Notes: a model not told the origin generated them from the sequence alone. DNA of 11,006 nt from Treponema sp. (GCA_031284195.1 JAITAI010000030.1:1-11006); one strand, 5' to 3'; shown: positions 1-7,491, counted from the first letter of the stretch. Made by a program: numbers and translations.

Positions 1-9
1 GATAATCCC

Positions 10-1908
10 CTAGTAGGCCCGATAAGGAAACAGCCTGAATCCAAAACTGGCAATCAGCCCGACGGATCGGGGATACTCAGCAGTATCAATCAGGGAATAC
101 CCTGAAGGACTCCCTGAATTGGCTGGCCCCGCAATGTTGGTAAAATAGGAAACCACTATCCCAGCTTCGCCAAAAATTTGTAAGGGCACTCGGGATTTTG
201 CAAATGCATAGTCTGCGCCCATCTTGAGTATATGCTGCCACTGATAAGCCCCATCCCGCAAGAAGTATTTTCTCAATATCGGTTTAGTGCTCCGTTCATT
301 GGGATCCAGTTCAGACCAAAAGGAACTGCCGTCCACAGCGCTGCTGCCATAATCCGCTCCATGGCGGATCATTTGGTATTGAATATGTACCCCGGTCTGA
401 TTCGATAATAAGGTCTCCCCCCGAAGTAGCAGCTCATCTGAGTTGGGAGGCAAATAATACCCTAAGCCGCTACCTTTGTTGGTATAGGCGGTTTCCATAG
501 GGGTCTGGCCATACCACGGAACGGTTTCTCTTGTATGGGTGTAACAATAGGGTTCGATCTTGGTGTACCGTAAAGATAGGGTGGCAAAGGGCAGCCAAGG
601 CATGATGAGGGTCGTGCCGGTCTGAAAGGCATACATGGCCCGGTCTTTTTCAAGCCATGCAGGCTCCACACTGATTTCATCCAGGAACAAGGAAACCCAG
701 AGACTGCCTATTCCCGGGTATTGGCCTTTCAGGTTACCAAAGATCGCCAGGTTATCAAAGTCTCCAATGGTATTCTGATAGAAAAAATTATCCGTTAAGG
801 GAAACAGATAACCCAGCTCAAATCGTTTCGGCCACAGGGCAGCGCTTCCAAAATCCAGATGCAGCAAGGCCTTGTAATTGAATTCCACCATAGAGATGGA
901 AAAGGCGTTTTGATAGGTCGCCGCAGAGTGTTTGATACCTTGGGTATTGTAATACTCCAGAACCCCGGTTAAGGTTGAAAAATAAAACCAGGAGAAGGGA
1001 TGGATAGTAGTTTCCAGCGCCAAGAAGGGCGAGGCCTGCTGGTTTAAGACGAGACTGCTTCCATCTGTCATAGCCCCCCATTCTCGATCTAGCCGTCCTC
1101 CTCGGTAGAGTACATGCCCTTCAAGCAAGGAACCGGCTAGTTCTGGCAGCATAGCCGAACCAACAGAAAGACTCGAAGGCCATGTAGTATATCCCCCCGC
1201 AGAAATATTCGGATAATTAAAAACAGACCCATCCCAGGTTTGTTTATAGGTATAGGGGAAGAAGGCCAAGGGCTGGCTATAGGCGGTGATTACTTGATTG
1301 TAATACGATGGGTCTTCATCTTTAAAATCCTGGTAATAGGTGTTATAGGTTCCCAGGGTAGAACGGGGAGCCCGTATCACCCCCCCTGCCATAGTAATCC
1401 GGTAAGAAAAATGCTCCCCTAGATCCCCATTAAAAAAGAATCCAAGCCATATATCGGTTCCCCAGGCGGGGTCTCTTTCCCGGGGGTAGAGACCCCCAGA
1501 GAAGCAGGATTCCACCATGAGCCCCGCCTCTCCGGAAAAGCGAATGTTCCTGGTCCTCCCATAGTTTTCAAAGGTGTAGGTTCCCCGTTGCCAATCCAGT
1601 CCTGGCGGCTCTTGGGTGTATGTTTTTCTGGCATCCTCCAGGATACGCTGCTCTTGATCGCTCAGTTTGCCGAAACGCTGAGCAGAGACTTCAGCATCAA
1701 GGATTTCCGAGATCGCGGAAAGGATAAGCTTCCGGGAATAGGGTTTTGCTCCCGATAAGGGTGCGCATAAGCCCCGTAGGGCGGCTTGTTCAAGAATCCG
1801 GTACACCGATTTATCGAGCGGTACAGACCCGTAGGTTTGCCCTGCCAAGGGCATGATCATGCTTATCAGGGTGTATAAGACCATACTGCAACGGAGGGAT
1901 TTGATCAT
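10..1908 (-). CDS. Putative outer-membrane beta-barrel protein, Wzi/capsule-assembly-like
   Basis: A 632-residue exported protein. It starts with a signal peptide: basic MIKSLR, a hydrophobic stretch to about residue 22, and a likely cleavage near PLAGQ. The mature N-terminus (SVPLDKSVYRILEQAALRG, then PYSRKLI) resembles the helical N-terminal region of Wzi-type capsule-assembly barrels. The rest is long, rich in Tyr, Trp, Phe and Gly with alternating polar and apolar residues and no long hydrophobic helix. It ends in an aromatic-rich strand (FGFRLFPYRAY), all as expected for an outer-membrane barrel. The start is supported by AAGGAA at 1915-1920, six bases before the ATG. A role in surface polysaccharide attachment or outer-membrane transport is inferred from the resemblance and from the glycosyltransferase upstream. 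It could instead be a lineage-specific spirochaete barrel of unknown function. The stop codon lies 9 bases inside the window. Confidence 0.55.
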   Translation of the reverse strand: MIKSLRCSMVLYTLISMIMPLAGQTYGSVPLDKSVYRILEQAALRGLCAPLSGAKPYSRKLILSAISEILDAEVSAQRFGKLSDQEQRILEDARKTYTQEPPGLDWQRGTYTFENYGRTRNIRFSGEAGLMVESCFSGGLYPRERDPAWGTDIWLGFFFNGDLGEHFSYRITMAGGVIRAPRSTLGTYNTYYQDFKDEDPSYYNQVITAYSQPLAFFPYTYKQTWDGSVFNYPNISAGGYTTWPSSLSVGSAMLPELAGSLLEGHVLYRGGRLDREWGAMTDGSSLVLNQQASPFLALETTIHPFSWFYFSTLTGVLEYYNTQGIKHSAATYQNAFSISMVEFNYKALLHLDFGSAALWPKRFELGYLFPLTDNFFYQNTIGDFDNLAIFGNLKGQYPGIGSLWVSLFLDEISVEPAWLEKDRAMYAFQTGTTLIMPWLPFATLSLRYTKIEPYCYTHTRETVPWYGQTPMETAYTNKGSGLGYYLPPNSDELLLRGETLLSNQTGVHIQYQMIRHGADYGSSAVDGSSFWSELDPNERSTKPILRKYFLRDGAYQWQHILKMGADYAFAKSRVPLQIFGEAGIVVSYFTNIAGPANSGSPSGYSLIDTAEYPRSVGLIASFGFRLFPYRAY

Positions 1909-1932
1909 CTGACATTCCTTTTTTCTATTTTT

Positions 1933-2034
1933 CTATAATTTTTTATAAAGAGGTCCACCTACTACCCATAAAGCACCTTTGCGGAGGTTTAGAAGATTAA
2001 GCAAGCCCTCTAATTCCTCAACAAGCTGCTTCAT
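1933..2034 (-). CDS. Small ORF, 33 residues, unrecognised
   Basis: An ATG-started ORF of 33 codons ending in TAG fits between the glycosyltransferase and the barrel protein. The peptide begins MKQLVEELEGLLNLLNLRKG and continues with ALWVVGG and a basic tail (YKKL). It looks like an amphipathic leucine-rich helix followed by a short hydrophobic patch. A perfect TATAAT lies on the same strand at 2061-2066, 26 bases upstream, and AGGTAGGA sits between the two at a rather long distance from the ATG. The stop lies 24 bases before the start of the barrel gene, so the two could be cotranscribed. It could be a real small protein, a translated leader for the barrel gene, or a degenerate gene end. I do not recognise a family. 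Confidence 0.35.
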   Translation of the reverse strand: MKQLVEELEGLLNLLNLRKGALWVVGGPLYKKL

Positions 2035-2060
2035 GGATAGCGACGGGTCCTACCTTATTT

Positions 2061-2066
2061 ATTATA
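2061..2066 (-). promoter_or_regulatory. Perfect -10 hexamer upstream of the small ORF and barrel gene
   Basis: Read leftwards this is TATAAT, the sigma70 consensus -10 box. No good -35 hexamer is visible at 16-18 bases upstream (CAACAG at 17). It lies just after the end of the glycosyltransferase gene and would start a transcript covering 1933-2034 and the barrel gene. Confidence 0.3.
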
Positions 2067-2093
2067 AGCTATTTTGAACGTTCCTGTTGGCTT

Positions 2094-3230
2094 TTAGCTA
2101 ACTATCCGTCCCTTCCAGATGAACCCTTGGCCGGAAATCGTTCGGAACCATGACCACAGGGCCATAGCCATGAGGTTCAACATCATAAGGGGCCAGAGTA
2201 GTCCATAGTACCAAGGGATCTTCCGATCAATAAAAAGCATCATCCACGTAAGGGTATACAGGATATTCACCGCCAGGATGTTCATCTGGTAATGCCTGGG
2301 GATAACCGGGAGCAAAAACAGCAAGGGAAAGGGGAGGAATAAAAAGAACAGCACTGCAACGATCAAAACCGCCAGGATCATCGAATGGTTCCCTAAAAAA
2401 TCAAAAATATTTTTACCGATTCCTTTCACCGCGGCCTTGTACCCGGTATACATCCTGCAGTGCACCTGTTCCCCCACATCAAGAAACAGGGTCTTAAATC
2501 CCTGGGATTTAACATACCGGGCAAGATATATGTCCTCACTGGTTTTTTTCCGTACCTTGCTAAACCCGCCGATATGCATAAAAACATCCTTCCGTATGGC
2601 GATAAATTGTCCTACTGCAGCGGAAAAAAATTTGCATTTGCTGTACTTATTTAAGCCCAAGGGGATGATAAACCCGGTCAAGAAAAACATCAGCGGTACG
2701 GTAACCTTTTCTCCAAAAGAGAGGAGCTGCTGCCCCACATACCCAGAGATAAAATCCGCCTGAGAAGCCTGTATATTCGTAACCGTCCAGGAAATGCTGG
2801 AAGGACTATGTACCGTATCCGCATCGGTCATGATGAGGATCTCCCCTCGGGCTTTACCGGCCAATTGCTGCAAAGCATAGGGTTTGCCGTACCAGTCATC
2901 CGGCAGAGGGGCTCCGGAAAAAATACGGATCCGGGAATCAGCTTGAGCAGCCTGGTTGAGGATTGCCCAGGTCCTATCCTGGGAATCATCGTCCAGCACG
3001 AGGATCTCGTAATTCCGGTACCCTTGCTGCATGAGCGCAGTAAGACAGCGTTGGATATGTTCCGCTTCATTCCGCACCGGGATAAGCACTGAAACCAGGG
3101 GACCCTCCATGAGGGATGGGGGACGGGTATATCTTCGTATCTCTAAAATATTGGCCCCTGCCAATATAAAAAAATAAGATGCCAGCACCACAATAAAAGA
3201 AAAATATAAGGCGCTCATGGTTTTTACCAT
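2094..3230 (-). CDS. Membrane-anchored family 2 glycosyltransferase
   Basis: A 378-residue glycosyltransferase that would move a sugar from an activated donor to a lipid or envelope acceptor at the inner membrane. One transmembrane helix lies at about residues 8-28. A GT-A fold follows: VSVLIPVRNE (46-55), the acidic DDDS (80-83), the metal-binding TDADT (135-139), a GQF turn (207-209) and the general-base-type SED (231-233). The C-terminal third has about three more membrane helices. This arrangement is common in GT2 enzymes that glycosylate lipids or carotenoid-like acceptors, but the acceptor cannot be read from sequence. ATG 3230 is preferred over GTG 3236 two codons upstream. ATG 3218 is a third choice, and none has a strong ribosome-binding site. 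The next gene leftwards encodes an outer-membrane protein, which suggests a surface glycan role. Confidence 0.85.
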   Translation of the reverse strand: MVKTMSALYFSFIVVLASYFFILAGANILEIRRYTRPPSLMEGPLVSVLIPVRNEAEHIQRCLTALMQQGYRNYEILVLDDDSQDRTWAILNQAAQADSRIRIFSGAPLPDDWYGKPYALQQLAGKARGEILIMTDADTVHSPSSISWTVTNIQASQADFISGYVGQQLLSFGEKVTVPLMFFLTGFIIPLGLNKYSKCKFFSAAVGQFIAIRKDVFMHIGGFSKVRKKTSEDIYLARYVKSQGFKTLFLDVGEQVHCRMYTGYKAAVKGIGKNIFDFLGNHSMILAVLIVAVLFFLFLPFPLLFLLPVIPRHYQMNILAVNILYTLTWMMLFIDRKIPWYYGLLWPLMMLNLMAMALWSWFRTISGQGFIWKGRIVS

Positions 3231-3277
3231 ACCCACAACACCGGCAGAGCTACACTACCGTGGTTTCTGTTTCTAGT

Positions 3278-3306
3278 GATATGGAGAACCACCACAATTC
3301 TATCAA
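3278..3306 (-). promoter_or_regulatory. Weak candidate promoter for the glycosyltransferase
   Basis: Read leftwards, TTGATA (3301-3306), a 17-base gap and CATATC (3278-3283) form a weak sigma70-like pair. Just upstream on this strand is a long A-rich tract (about 3340-3370) that could act as an UP element. The -10 match is only 3 of 6. Confidence 0.25.
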
Positions 3307-3375
3307 GGGATATACAAAAAGCGAAGGAATACATTTTTTTCATTTCTCTCTTTTTTTAATTTTTTTTTATATAGC

Positions 3376-3397
3376 GGCTTTTTCCAAAGCCTTTTTT
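3376..3397 (+). terminator. Intrinsic terminator on the + strand between two leftward genes
   Basis: GGCTTT (3376-3381), a 4-base loop TTCC, AAAGCC (3386-3391), then six Ts form a short intrinsic terminator. It works only for rightward transcription, yet both flanking genes run leftwards. It could stop antisense or spurious rightward transcripts, or end a small rightward RNA. Confidence 0.5.
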
Positions 3398-3469
3398 ATC
3401 AGACCAAAGGTCCGTGGGAGCCGGGTTTTGAAAAAGGCCCTCCTACTCAAACAAGACCAGAGCAGCGCT

Positions 3470-4630
3470 TCAATCGCCCTCTGATTCTATCTCCTCGAGT
3501 ATTTCGGTCGCTAGTTCAGTAGATTTCTCCTTTTCATCCAAAGCAACCACCCCCTTGGGAGATACTGAAAAAACAGACTTCCCTAAGAGTTCTATCTTGG
3601 CCTGTACGTAATCAAGCCGGTCTTGGTTAAGCACCGACCGGCAATAGGGGGTTTCCCGGATTTTTTCTATGGTATACCCTCCCCGGCTTACGAATTTTTT
3701 TCCCCGCCCTTCTATAAACCAGTAAACCAGAGCAATACTTTCATTGGTCAGTTCTATGGCATTAATGCCCTTCTTGCTGATGGCGCTACCGGAATTAAAA
3801 AGACAGGGCACTGGTAATTCATCGCCGTAAAGGCTCTGCTTCGGTATATGCCGCTCAGAACGTTTCAGCTTGCTTAATTCAAAGCGCAAAGCCCGTACCT
3901 CCACTGCGATCCGTTCCCGGTCGGTTCCCCGAGATGCAGGATAGTCCCGGCACAACCGCTCAATCTCGAATTTGATATACTCAAACCGGCCCAGAGACTC
4001 AAAAAGGGCCCGGTGGGTATGCCCAATAATAGATATGCAGTGGTTATCCAGGGAGAAACTATAAGCATGTTTTTCCACATGAAAACGGCGGTTGGGGCTG
4101 CGGGCGCTGGATATGTTCCGGATTCCTATGGGTTTTAAAAAGTACCGAATACTGGCATTAATCAGGTTATTATAACAGGTATATACCTTGGATGCCTGGT
4201 GTCCATGGTACACATAGAGGGGAAGGATGCCGGTCTCAATCCGGATGGCGTTGTACAGAGGATAGGGATAATTGGGCTCAAAGAGGAGGCTTTCATCGTG
4301 GTTGCCCAAGGTCTTGTACAGCCGCCCAGCAGCGTTAAAACGATCAAACACCTGGTAAAGCCGTGCCCATTGTTTCTTGATAGCCTCCAGGGAATAACGC
4401 AGCAGCTCTTCGATATCTCCGTTCAGCACCAGGGTCCAGCCTCCCTGCCAATAATAGTCCTCCAGCATATCCATAAGGAGGGTACCGTTATGGGCAAGAT
4501 CATCCCGATAGCCCGCCCCCATGTGCAGATCGCTTATCAAGAGTACCTTACCGCTTTGGGAAATATCCAGGACCGCTGCAGGATTAAAACGAGGACTCAC
4601 CATTTCGGCAAAAAAAGTAGTAGAAGTCAT
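3470..4630 (-). CDS. Calcineurin-like metallophosphoesterase
   Basis: A 386-residue predicted phosphohydrolase that uses two metal ions. All the expected motifs are present in order: DLH (D34, H36), GD (71-72), GNHDE (109-113), HGH (142-144) and GHTH (203-206). The catalytic domain takes up the first ~210 residues. The C-terminal ~170 residues contain a Lys/Arg/Glu-rich helical stretch and a second small domain that I do not recognise; the last residues are acidic. There is no signal peptide, so it is probably cytoplasmic. The fold resembles LpxH-type and other bacterial phosphoesterases, but nothing here fixes the substrate. It is the last of three leftward genes, 28 bases after the TPR-like gene. 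Its own ribosome-binding site is weak, so translation may depend on the operon. Confidence 0.85.
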   Translation of the reverse strand: MTSTTFFAEMVSPRFNPAAVLDISQSGKVLLISDLHMGAGYRDDLAHNGTLLMDMLEDYYWQGGWTLVLNGDIEELLRYSLEAIKKQWARLYQVFDRFNAAGRLYKTLGNHDESLLFEPNYPYPLYNAIRIETGILPLYVYHGHQASKVYTCYNNLINASIRYFLKPIGIRNISSARSPNRRFHVEKHAYSFSLDNHCISIIGHTHRALFESLGRFEYIKFEIERLCRDYPASRGTDRERIAVEVRALRFELSKLKRSERHIPKQSLYGDELPVPCLFNSGSAISKKGINAIELTNESIALVYWFIEGRGKKFVSRGGYTIEKIRETPYCRSVLNQDRLDYVQAKIELLGKSVFSVSPKGVVALDEKEKSTELATEILEEIESEGD

Positions 4631-4658
4631 GGAGTAGTACCTGGCATCAAGTCCTCGA

Positions 4659-5054
4659 TTAGTGCTCCTTAGCCGCTATTTTTGCCAGAACTATTTCAGT
4701 TAGTTTTTTAAACTGCAAGGGGAGCAGCTCCGCATCAGGGGTGTCATACCGGCTGAGCAGAGCTTGGAATTCGCTTTTGGCCAGTTCATACTTTTTTTGT
4801 TTATAATGGATGAAGGCAATCTCGTATTCTGCGGCGCATATTTCGTCTATATAGGAAGGATACCGCTCAATAATGGCCTCATAATACTGCAAAGACTGCT
4901 TATACTTATTCCGATCCGAGGCTTCCTGCCCTTTTTGGATAAGCTCTGCAGGACTTAAATTCTCGGGTATGTAGAGCATCGATGTACAGGCTGCAATCCC
5001 CAGCATGATCGGGATGATCCTGAGCCCCATACCCCCATATTTCAAAGTAATCAT
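4659..5054 (-). CDS. TPR-like small lipoprotein
   Basis: Read from ATG 5054 this is a 131-residue protein with a lipoprotein signal: MITLKYGG, a hydrophobic stretch, and the lipobox IAAC at residues 20-23. The mature part has a helical repeat pattern typical of tetratricopeptide proteins, with A..YY..II.RYP, then A...IAFIHYKQKKY..A, and a third helical pair. This resembles outer-membrane lipoproteins that act as scaffolds, such as the BamD/YbgF type, but the protein is only half their size. The reading frame stays open to ATG 5147, two bases after the upstream stop codon. That start could be used by translational coupling, but it would place the lipobox at residue ~54, too deep for a signal peptide, so 5054 (or ATG 5030) is preferred. 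Confidence 0.6.
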   Translation of the reverse strand: MITLKYGGMGLRIIPIMLGIAACTSMLYIPENLSPAELIQKGQEASDRNKYKQSLQYYEAIIERYPSYIDEICAAEYEIAFIHYKQKKYELAKSEFQALLSRYDTPDAELLPLQFKKLTEIVLAKIAAKEH

Positions 5055-5149
5055 AGTATGAGCATACTTCTTTATGAACCTTAAAAACAAGTAGAACTGA
5101 GGCTTCCTCCAGGAAAAATCAGGCTTATCTTTTAAGAAGCCATCCATAA

Positions 5150-5563
5150 TTAGAAGGCATCTGTATCAGATATGGTTTTTCTCAGTTCCTGGATAAACTC
5201 CTTGGCATCTCCCATGGCTTCGTAGGCGTCACAATAATCCAGATAACGCCGGATAATGGTACTATATTTATAGAGTTTTTCCTGGCCGAGTTTTTTCTTC
5301 CATTTACCTGCGGCGCAGCGGATCCGGGGCACATACTGGTCATCCTCATCTATAGATAGGGGTATTACCGAAGCGGCGAGCAATGTACCGGTAAGTAATT
5401 TACAATGCCTACAGTTGGCGCAGTATATTTTTCCGTGGTAGATTGCTCCATCCCGACATACTCCCTTACATGCCCGGTTATGTCTTTCCTGGTACAACGT
5501 CTCATGAAGCGCTTCATCTTGGAACCGAGGTTCCTGCTGAAGCCTTTCCTCTTCTGTAACCAT
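5150..5563 (-). CDS. Cysteine-cluster protein, function unknown
   Basis: A 137-residue soluble protein. Cysteines C32, C36, C48, C51 and C54 form C-x3-C-x11-C-x2-C-x2-C, and C83 follows in RIRCAAGKW. This spacing suggests a zinc ribbon or a small iron-sulphur site. The N-terminal 30 residues are acidic and helical, and the C-terminal ~50 residues are helical. I do not recognise the family; no signal peptide or membrane helix is seen. The start is supported by AGGCAGG a few bases upstream. It is first in a leftward operon with the TPR-like lipoprotein and the phosphoesterase, and is divergent from argC. Confidence 0.65.
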   Translation of the reverse strand: MVTEEERLQQEPRFQDEALHETLYQERHNRACKGVCRDGAIYHGKIYCANCRHCKLLTGTLLAASVIPLSIDEDDQYVPRIRCAAGKWKKKLGQEKLYKYSTIIRRYLDYCDAYEAMGDAKEFIQELRKTISDTDAF

Positions 5564-5596
5564 AGGGGTACCTGCCTTATACCTTTAGAGTGTATA

Positions 5597-5626
5597 AATA
5601 TTCTAAAAATATACGCTTTTTGTCAA
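5597..5626 (-). promoter_or_regulatory. Promoter for the leftward three-gene operon
   Basis: Read leftwards: a perfect TTGACA (5621-5626), an 18-base spacer and AATATT (5597-5602). A start near 5590 would give a short leader before ATG 5563. The -10 region lies inside AT-rich sequence. Confidence 0.45.
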
Positions 5627-5641
5627 GGGATTCTCAGGGAC

Positions 5642-5670
5642 TTGACCTGGTACGATTTGTGCAAGATCAT
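5642..5670 (+). promoter_or_regulatory. Candidate argC promoter
   Basis: TTGACC (5642-5647), 17 bases, then GATCAT (5665-5670) match the sigma70 consensus at 5 and 4 of 6 positions. Transcription would start about 18 bases before the argC ATG, just upstream of its ribosome-binding site. Confidence 0.4.
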
Positions 5671-5694
5671 GGCTATGTAAGGAGGAATGATTAC

Positions 5695-6822
5695 ATGATT
5701 GCAGGCATTATCGGCGCTACAGGATACACAGGAGCTGAACTTGTCCGGCTTCTTGCAGGACATCCGAACATTACATCCCTGGCACTGGCTTCCGTAAGTT
5801 TTGAAGGAGAGCGGATGGACTATATCTACCCCAATCTTTTCAGGAAGGTCCGCACTGTTTTGATACAACCCGAAGCAGTCCTTGAGGCTGCCGAAGTCGT
5901 TTTTACCGCCCTTCCCAGCGGGGTAGGAGAATCCTATGCTAAGCAGTGTATGGAAAAGGGGATTCCCTGTATTGATTTATCAGCGGATTTCCGTTTTGAC
6001 GATGATGAAGCCACCTTTTCCGCATGGTACGGCAAGCCCTTCGTATATCCGGCACTACGGACCCGTTCAGTCTACGGCCTTCCTGAATTGAACCGAAAAA
6101 AAATTAAAGACCTCGCAGCTTCAGGCCCGGTGATTATCGGCAATCCTGGGTGTTATCCTACCGGGGCTTCTCTAGGAGCCTATCCTGCCTTGGCCCTGGG
6201 CTTAGCAGGAACCGGAACCATCATCGTGGATGCTGCTTCGGGAATTACCGGAGGAGGCCGGGAACCGAGCCGTGCTTTTCATTACCCCGAATGTGCGGAT
6301 GCCCTGGCTCCCTACAAGGTAGGCTGTCATCGGCATACCCCGGAGATCAGCCGCAATTTCGGGTTCATGGTTACCGGCAACGGGAAGCAGCCCGAGGAAG
6401 CCTTACCGTTGATCTTCACCCCTCACCTGGCCCCTATGAACCGGGGGATTCTCAGTACCATCTATATACCCTTAAGCGAGGCCTGGCGGCTTCAGGTTCC
6501 CCGGACTACCGGACCTCGTCCGCCGGCCAAGGAAATCCTGGATCACGTAGCGGTAATCCGGGCACGGTACGCTGCATTCTACCGGGATGAACCCTTTGTG
6601 CGCGTCCTCCCCGCAGGGAGTATTGCCGCCACTAATCGGGTGAGGCAGTCCAATTACGGTGATATTTCCATACATCTGGACCAGACCGGTACCACCCTCA
6701 TCCTGGCTACGGCCATTGACAATATGGTTAAAGGCGCTGCAGGTCAGGCCGTACAGAATATGAACCTCATCTTTGGGTTTGAGGAAACCGCAGGCCTCAC
6801 CGCAATCCCCGCGGCTTTTTAA
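5695..6822 (+). CDS. argC: N-acetyl-gamma-glutamyl-phosphate reductase
   Basis: A 375-residue cytoplasmic enzyme of arginine synthesis. It reduces N-acetylglutamyl phosphate to the semialdehyde with NADPH. The N-terminal Rossmann motif GATGYTG is at residues 7-13. The catalytic cysteine is C153 in GNPGCYPTG, and a basic catalytic residue is H214 in GCHRHTPEI. YGLPEL (127-132), GITGGGR (183-189) and TPHLAPMNRG are also present. It is somewhat longer than the usual ~345 residues because of internal insertions in the C-terminal half. The frame is open upstream to 5590, but AAGGAGGA at 5679-5686 sits 8 bases before ATG 5695 and fixes the start. The gene looks intact, although its usual partner argJ directly downstream is broken, so the pathway may be incomplete unless argJ function is supplied elsewhere. 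Confidence 0.95.
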   Translation: MIAGIIGATGYTGAELVRLLAGHPNITSLALASVSFEGERMDYIYPNLFRKVRTVLIQPEAVLEAAEVVFTALPSGVGESYAKQCMEKGIPCIDLSADFRFDDDEATFSAWYGKPFVYPALRTRSVYGLPELNRKKIKDLAASGPVIIGNPGCYPTGASLGAYPALALGLAGTGTIIVDAASGITGGGREPSRAFHYPECADALAPYKVGCHRHTPEISRNFGFMVTGNGKQPEEALPLIFTPHLAPMNRGILSTIYIPLSEAWRLQVPRTTGPRPPAKEILDHVAVIRARYAAFYRDEPFVRVLPAGSIAATNRVRQSNYGDISIHLDQTGTTLILATAIDNMVKGAAGQAVQNMNLIFGFEETAGLTAIPAAF

Positions 6823-6872
6823 GGAGAGGGGGAACCGGCCCGGATCCTCCATGCTGCCTACGGAAAAACAGT

Positions 6873-7036
6873 ATGCAGCCAATAAACGGGGGAGTTTGTG
6901 CTTCCCAGGGATTCCAAACCGGAGGAATCCGGTGCGGCATCAAGGGGGATCCCCAAAACGAGACATGGCCTTGATTTATTGTTTCAATCCACAGGCTCAC
7001 CTGAAGCGCGACAGTGCCCTTACAGTGAAGTTTAAT
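6873..7036 (+). pseudogene. argJ: argJ N-terminal remnant, frameshifted
   Basis: ArgJ is the ornithine acetyltransferase / N-acetylglutamate synthase that follows ArgC in the acetyl-cycle. From ATG 6873 the frame reads MQPINGGVCASQGFQTGGIR and then CGIKGD, a clear ArgJ N-terminus (GGV.A..GF...GI..GIK). It then runs into TGA at 6972. A shift of frame near the C4A4 run (about 6955) lets it continue as KRDMALIYCFNPQA, matching ArgJ DLALI.S..PA, and less clearly as KRDSALTV up to about 7036. There homology stops just before a terminator hairpin. It lies 50 bases after argC, the usual operon position. The rest of the gene is found only as a C-terminal piece at about 8283-8604. The split indicates replacement of roughly 240-250 codons by the cassette between. 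Confidence 0.75.
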
Positions 7037-7037
7037 A

Positions 7038-7065
7038 CCCCGCCCCTCTGCGGCGGGGATTTTTT
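7038..7065 (+). terminator. Strong intrinsic terminator after the argC/argJ remnant
   Basis: CCCCGCC (7038-7044), a 7-base loop and GGCGGGG (7052-7058) make a perfect 7-bp GC stem followed by ATTTTTTATT. It stops rightward transcripts from argC and marks the left edge of the accessory cassette. Confidence 0.8.
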
Positions 7066-7078
7066 ATTCAGAAGCTCC

Positions 7079-7117
7079 CTGTCTTTTGCGGACCGCCCTC
7101 TGTCTCTTGCGGGCGGT
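7079..7117. repeat. Tandem repeat pair and hairpin downstream of the XRE gene
   Basis: CTGTCTTTTGCGGACCG (7079-7095) and CTGTCTCTTGCGGGCGG (7100-7116) are near-copies, 14 of 17 bases. Within them ACCGCCC (7092-7098) and GGGCGGT (7111-7117) form a perfect 7-bp hairpin with a 12-base loop. On the + strand it is followed by TTTACGATCTTTT. It may act as a second, weaker rightward terminator; it does not look like a leftward terminator for the XRE gene because no T-run follows on that strand. Confidence 0.55.
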
Positions 7118-7145
7118 TTACGATCTTTTGGGGCTGCCGGTGCGG

Positions 7146-7466
7146 TTATCCCAAATACCGCTTAAAAACCTCTGCCATTGCCAGATTGATGTTCTTTGTA
7201 AGGTCTTCGGACATATGATTGAGCAATTCTTTGTCATCATCGGGAGCAATATTCTCTAAAAAAAGCTTGTTGACTTCCACGCCAAGGGCATTTGCCAGCT
7301 TTGACAGCATATCCGGCTGGGGAAATTTGATTCCCCGCTCAATATTACTTAAAAAGTTAATAGAAATGTCCGCTTTTTCGGATAGATCGGCTTGAGAAAG
7401 CCCCCTTCTAGCCCGTAGTATCTTGATATTTCTGCCTAACGTATCCTTTATGGTCTGTCCGTCCAT
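7146..7466 (-). CDS. XRE-family helix-turn-helix regulator
   Basis: A 106-residue DNA-binding regulator. Residues ~11-68 form a classic HTH_3 domain: GRNIKILRARRGLSQADLSEKA, with the recognition helix around ISINFLSNIERG and the closing FPQPDMLSKLANALGVEV. The C-terminal ~35 residues are helical and acidic and may serve for dimerisation. The start is ATG 7466, since an in-frame TGA lies two codons upstream. GAGGAGG at 7484-7490 is 17 bases away, longer than ideal. The gene is divergent from two small Cys-rich peptide genes, with overlapping promoters and inverted repeats between them. This is the usual layout for a repressor that controls itself and its neighbour. It is probably a local regulator of the cassette; the signal it senses is not visible. 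Confidence 0.88.
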   Translation of the reverse strand: MDGQTIKDTLGRNIKILRARRGLSQADLSEKADISINFLSNIERGIKFPQPDMLSKLANALGVEVNKLFLENIAPDDDKELLNHMSEDLTKNINLAMAEVFKRYLG

Positions 7467-7491
7467 GTCTCATAACCCCGCAACCTCCTCT

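Noticed and set aside
3260..3484. 74-codon rightward ORF between two leftward genes
   Set aside because: Its composition is low-complexity Phe/Lys from the T-rich tract, it runs through an intrinsic terminator, and it has no ribosome-binding site.
5591..5604. TGTATAAATATTCT, matching the ARG-box core at 12 of 14 positions upstream of argC
   Set aside because: The match falls in AT-rich sequence that also serves as the -10 region of the leftward operon. No second box at the usual spacing is seen and no ArgR is in the window.
6981..7012. GTTTCAATCCAC...GCGAC, 32 bases, resembling a type I-C CRISPR repeat
   Set aside because: There is only one copy, no spacer-repeat periodicity and no cas genes. 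The same bases read as ArgJ-like codons (CFNPQA) in the shifted frame of the argJ remnant, so a chance match is more likely.
6773..7165. 130-codon rightward ORF overlapping the end of argC
   Set aside because: Only part of it follows the shifted argJ frame; the rest runs through the terminator and repeats and has no independent start signal.
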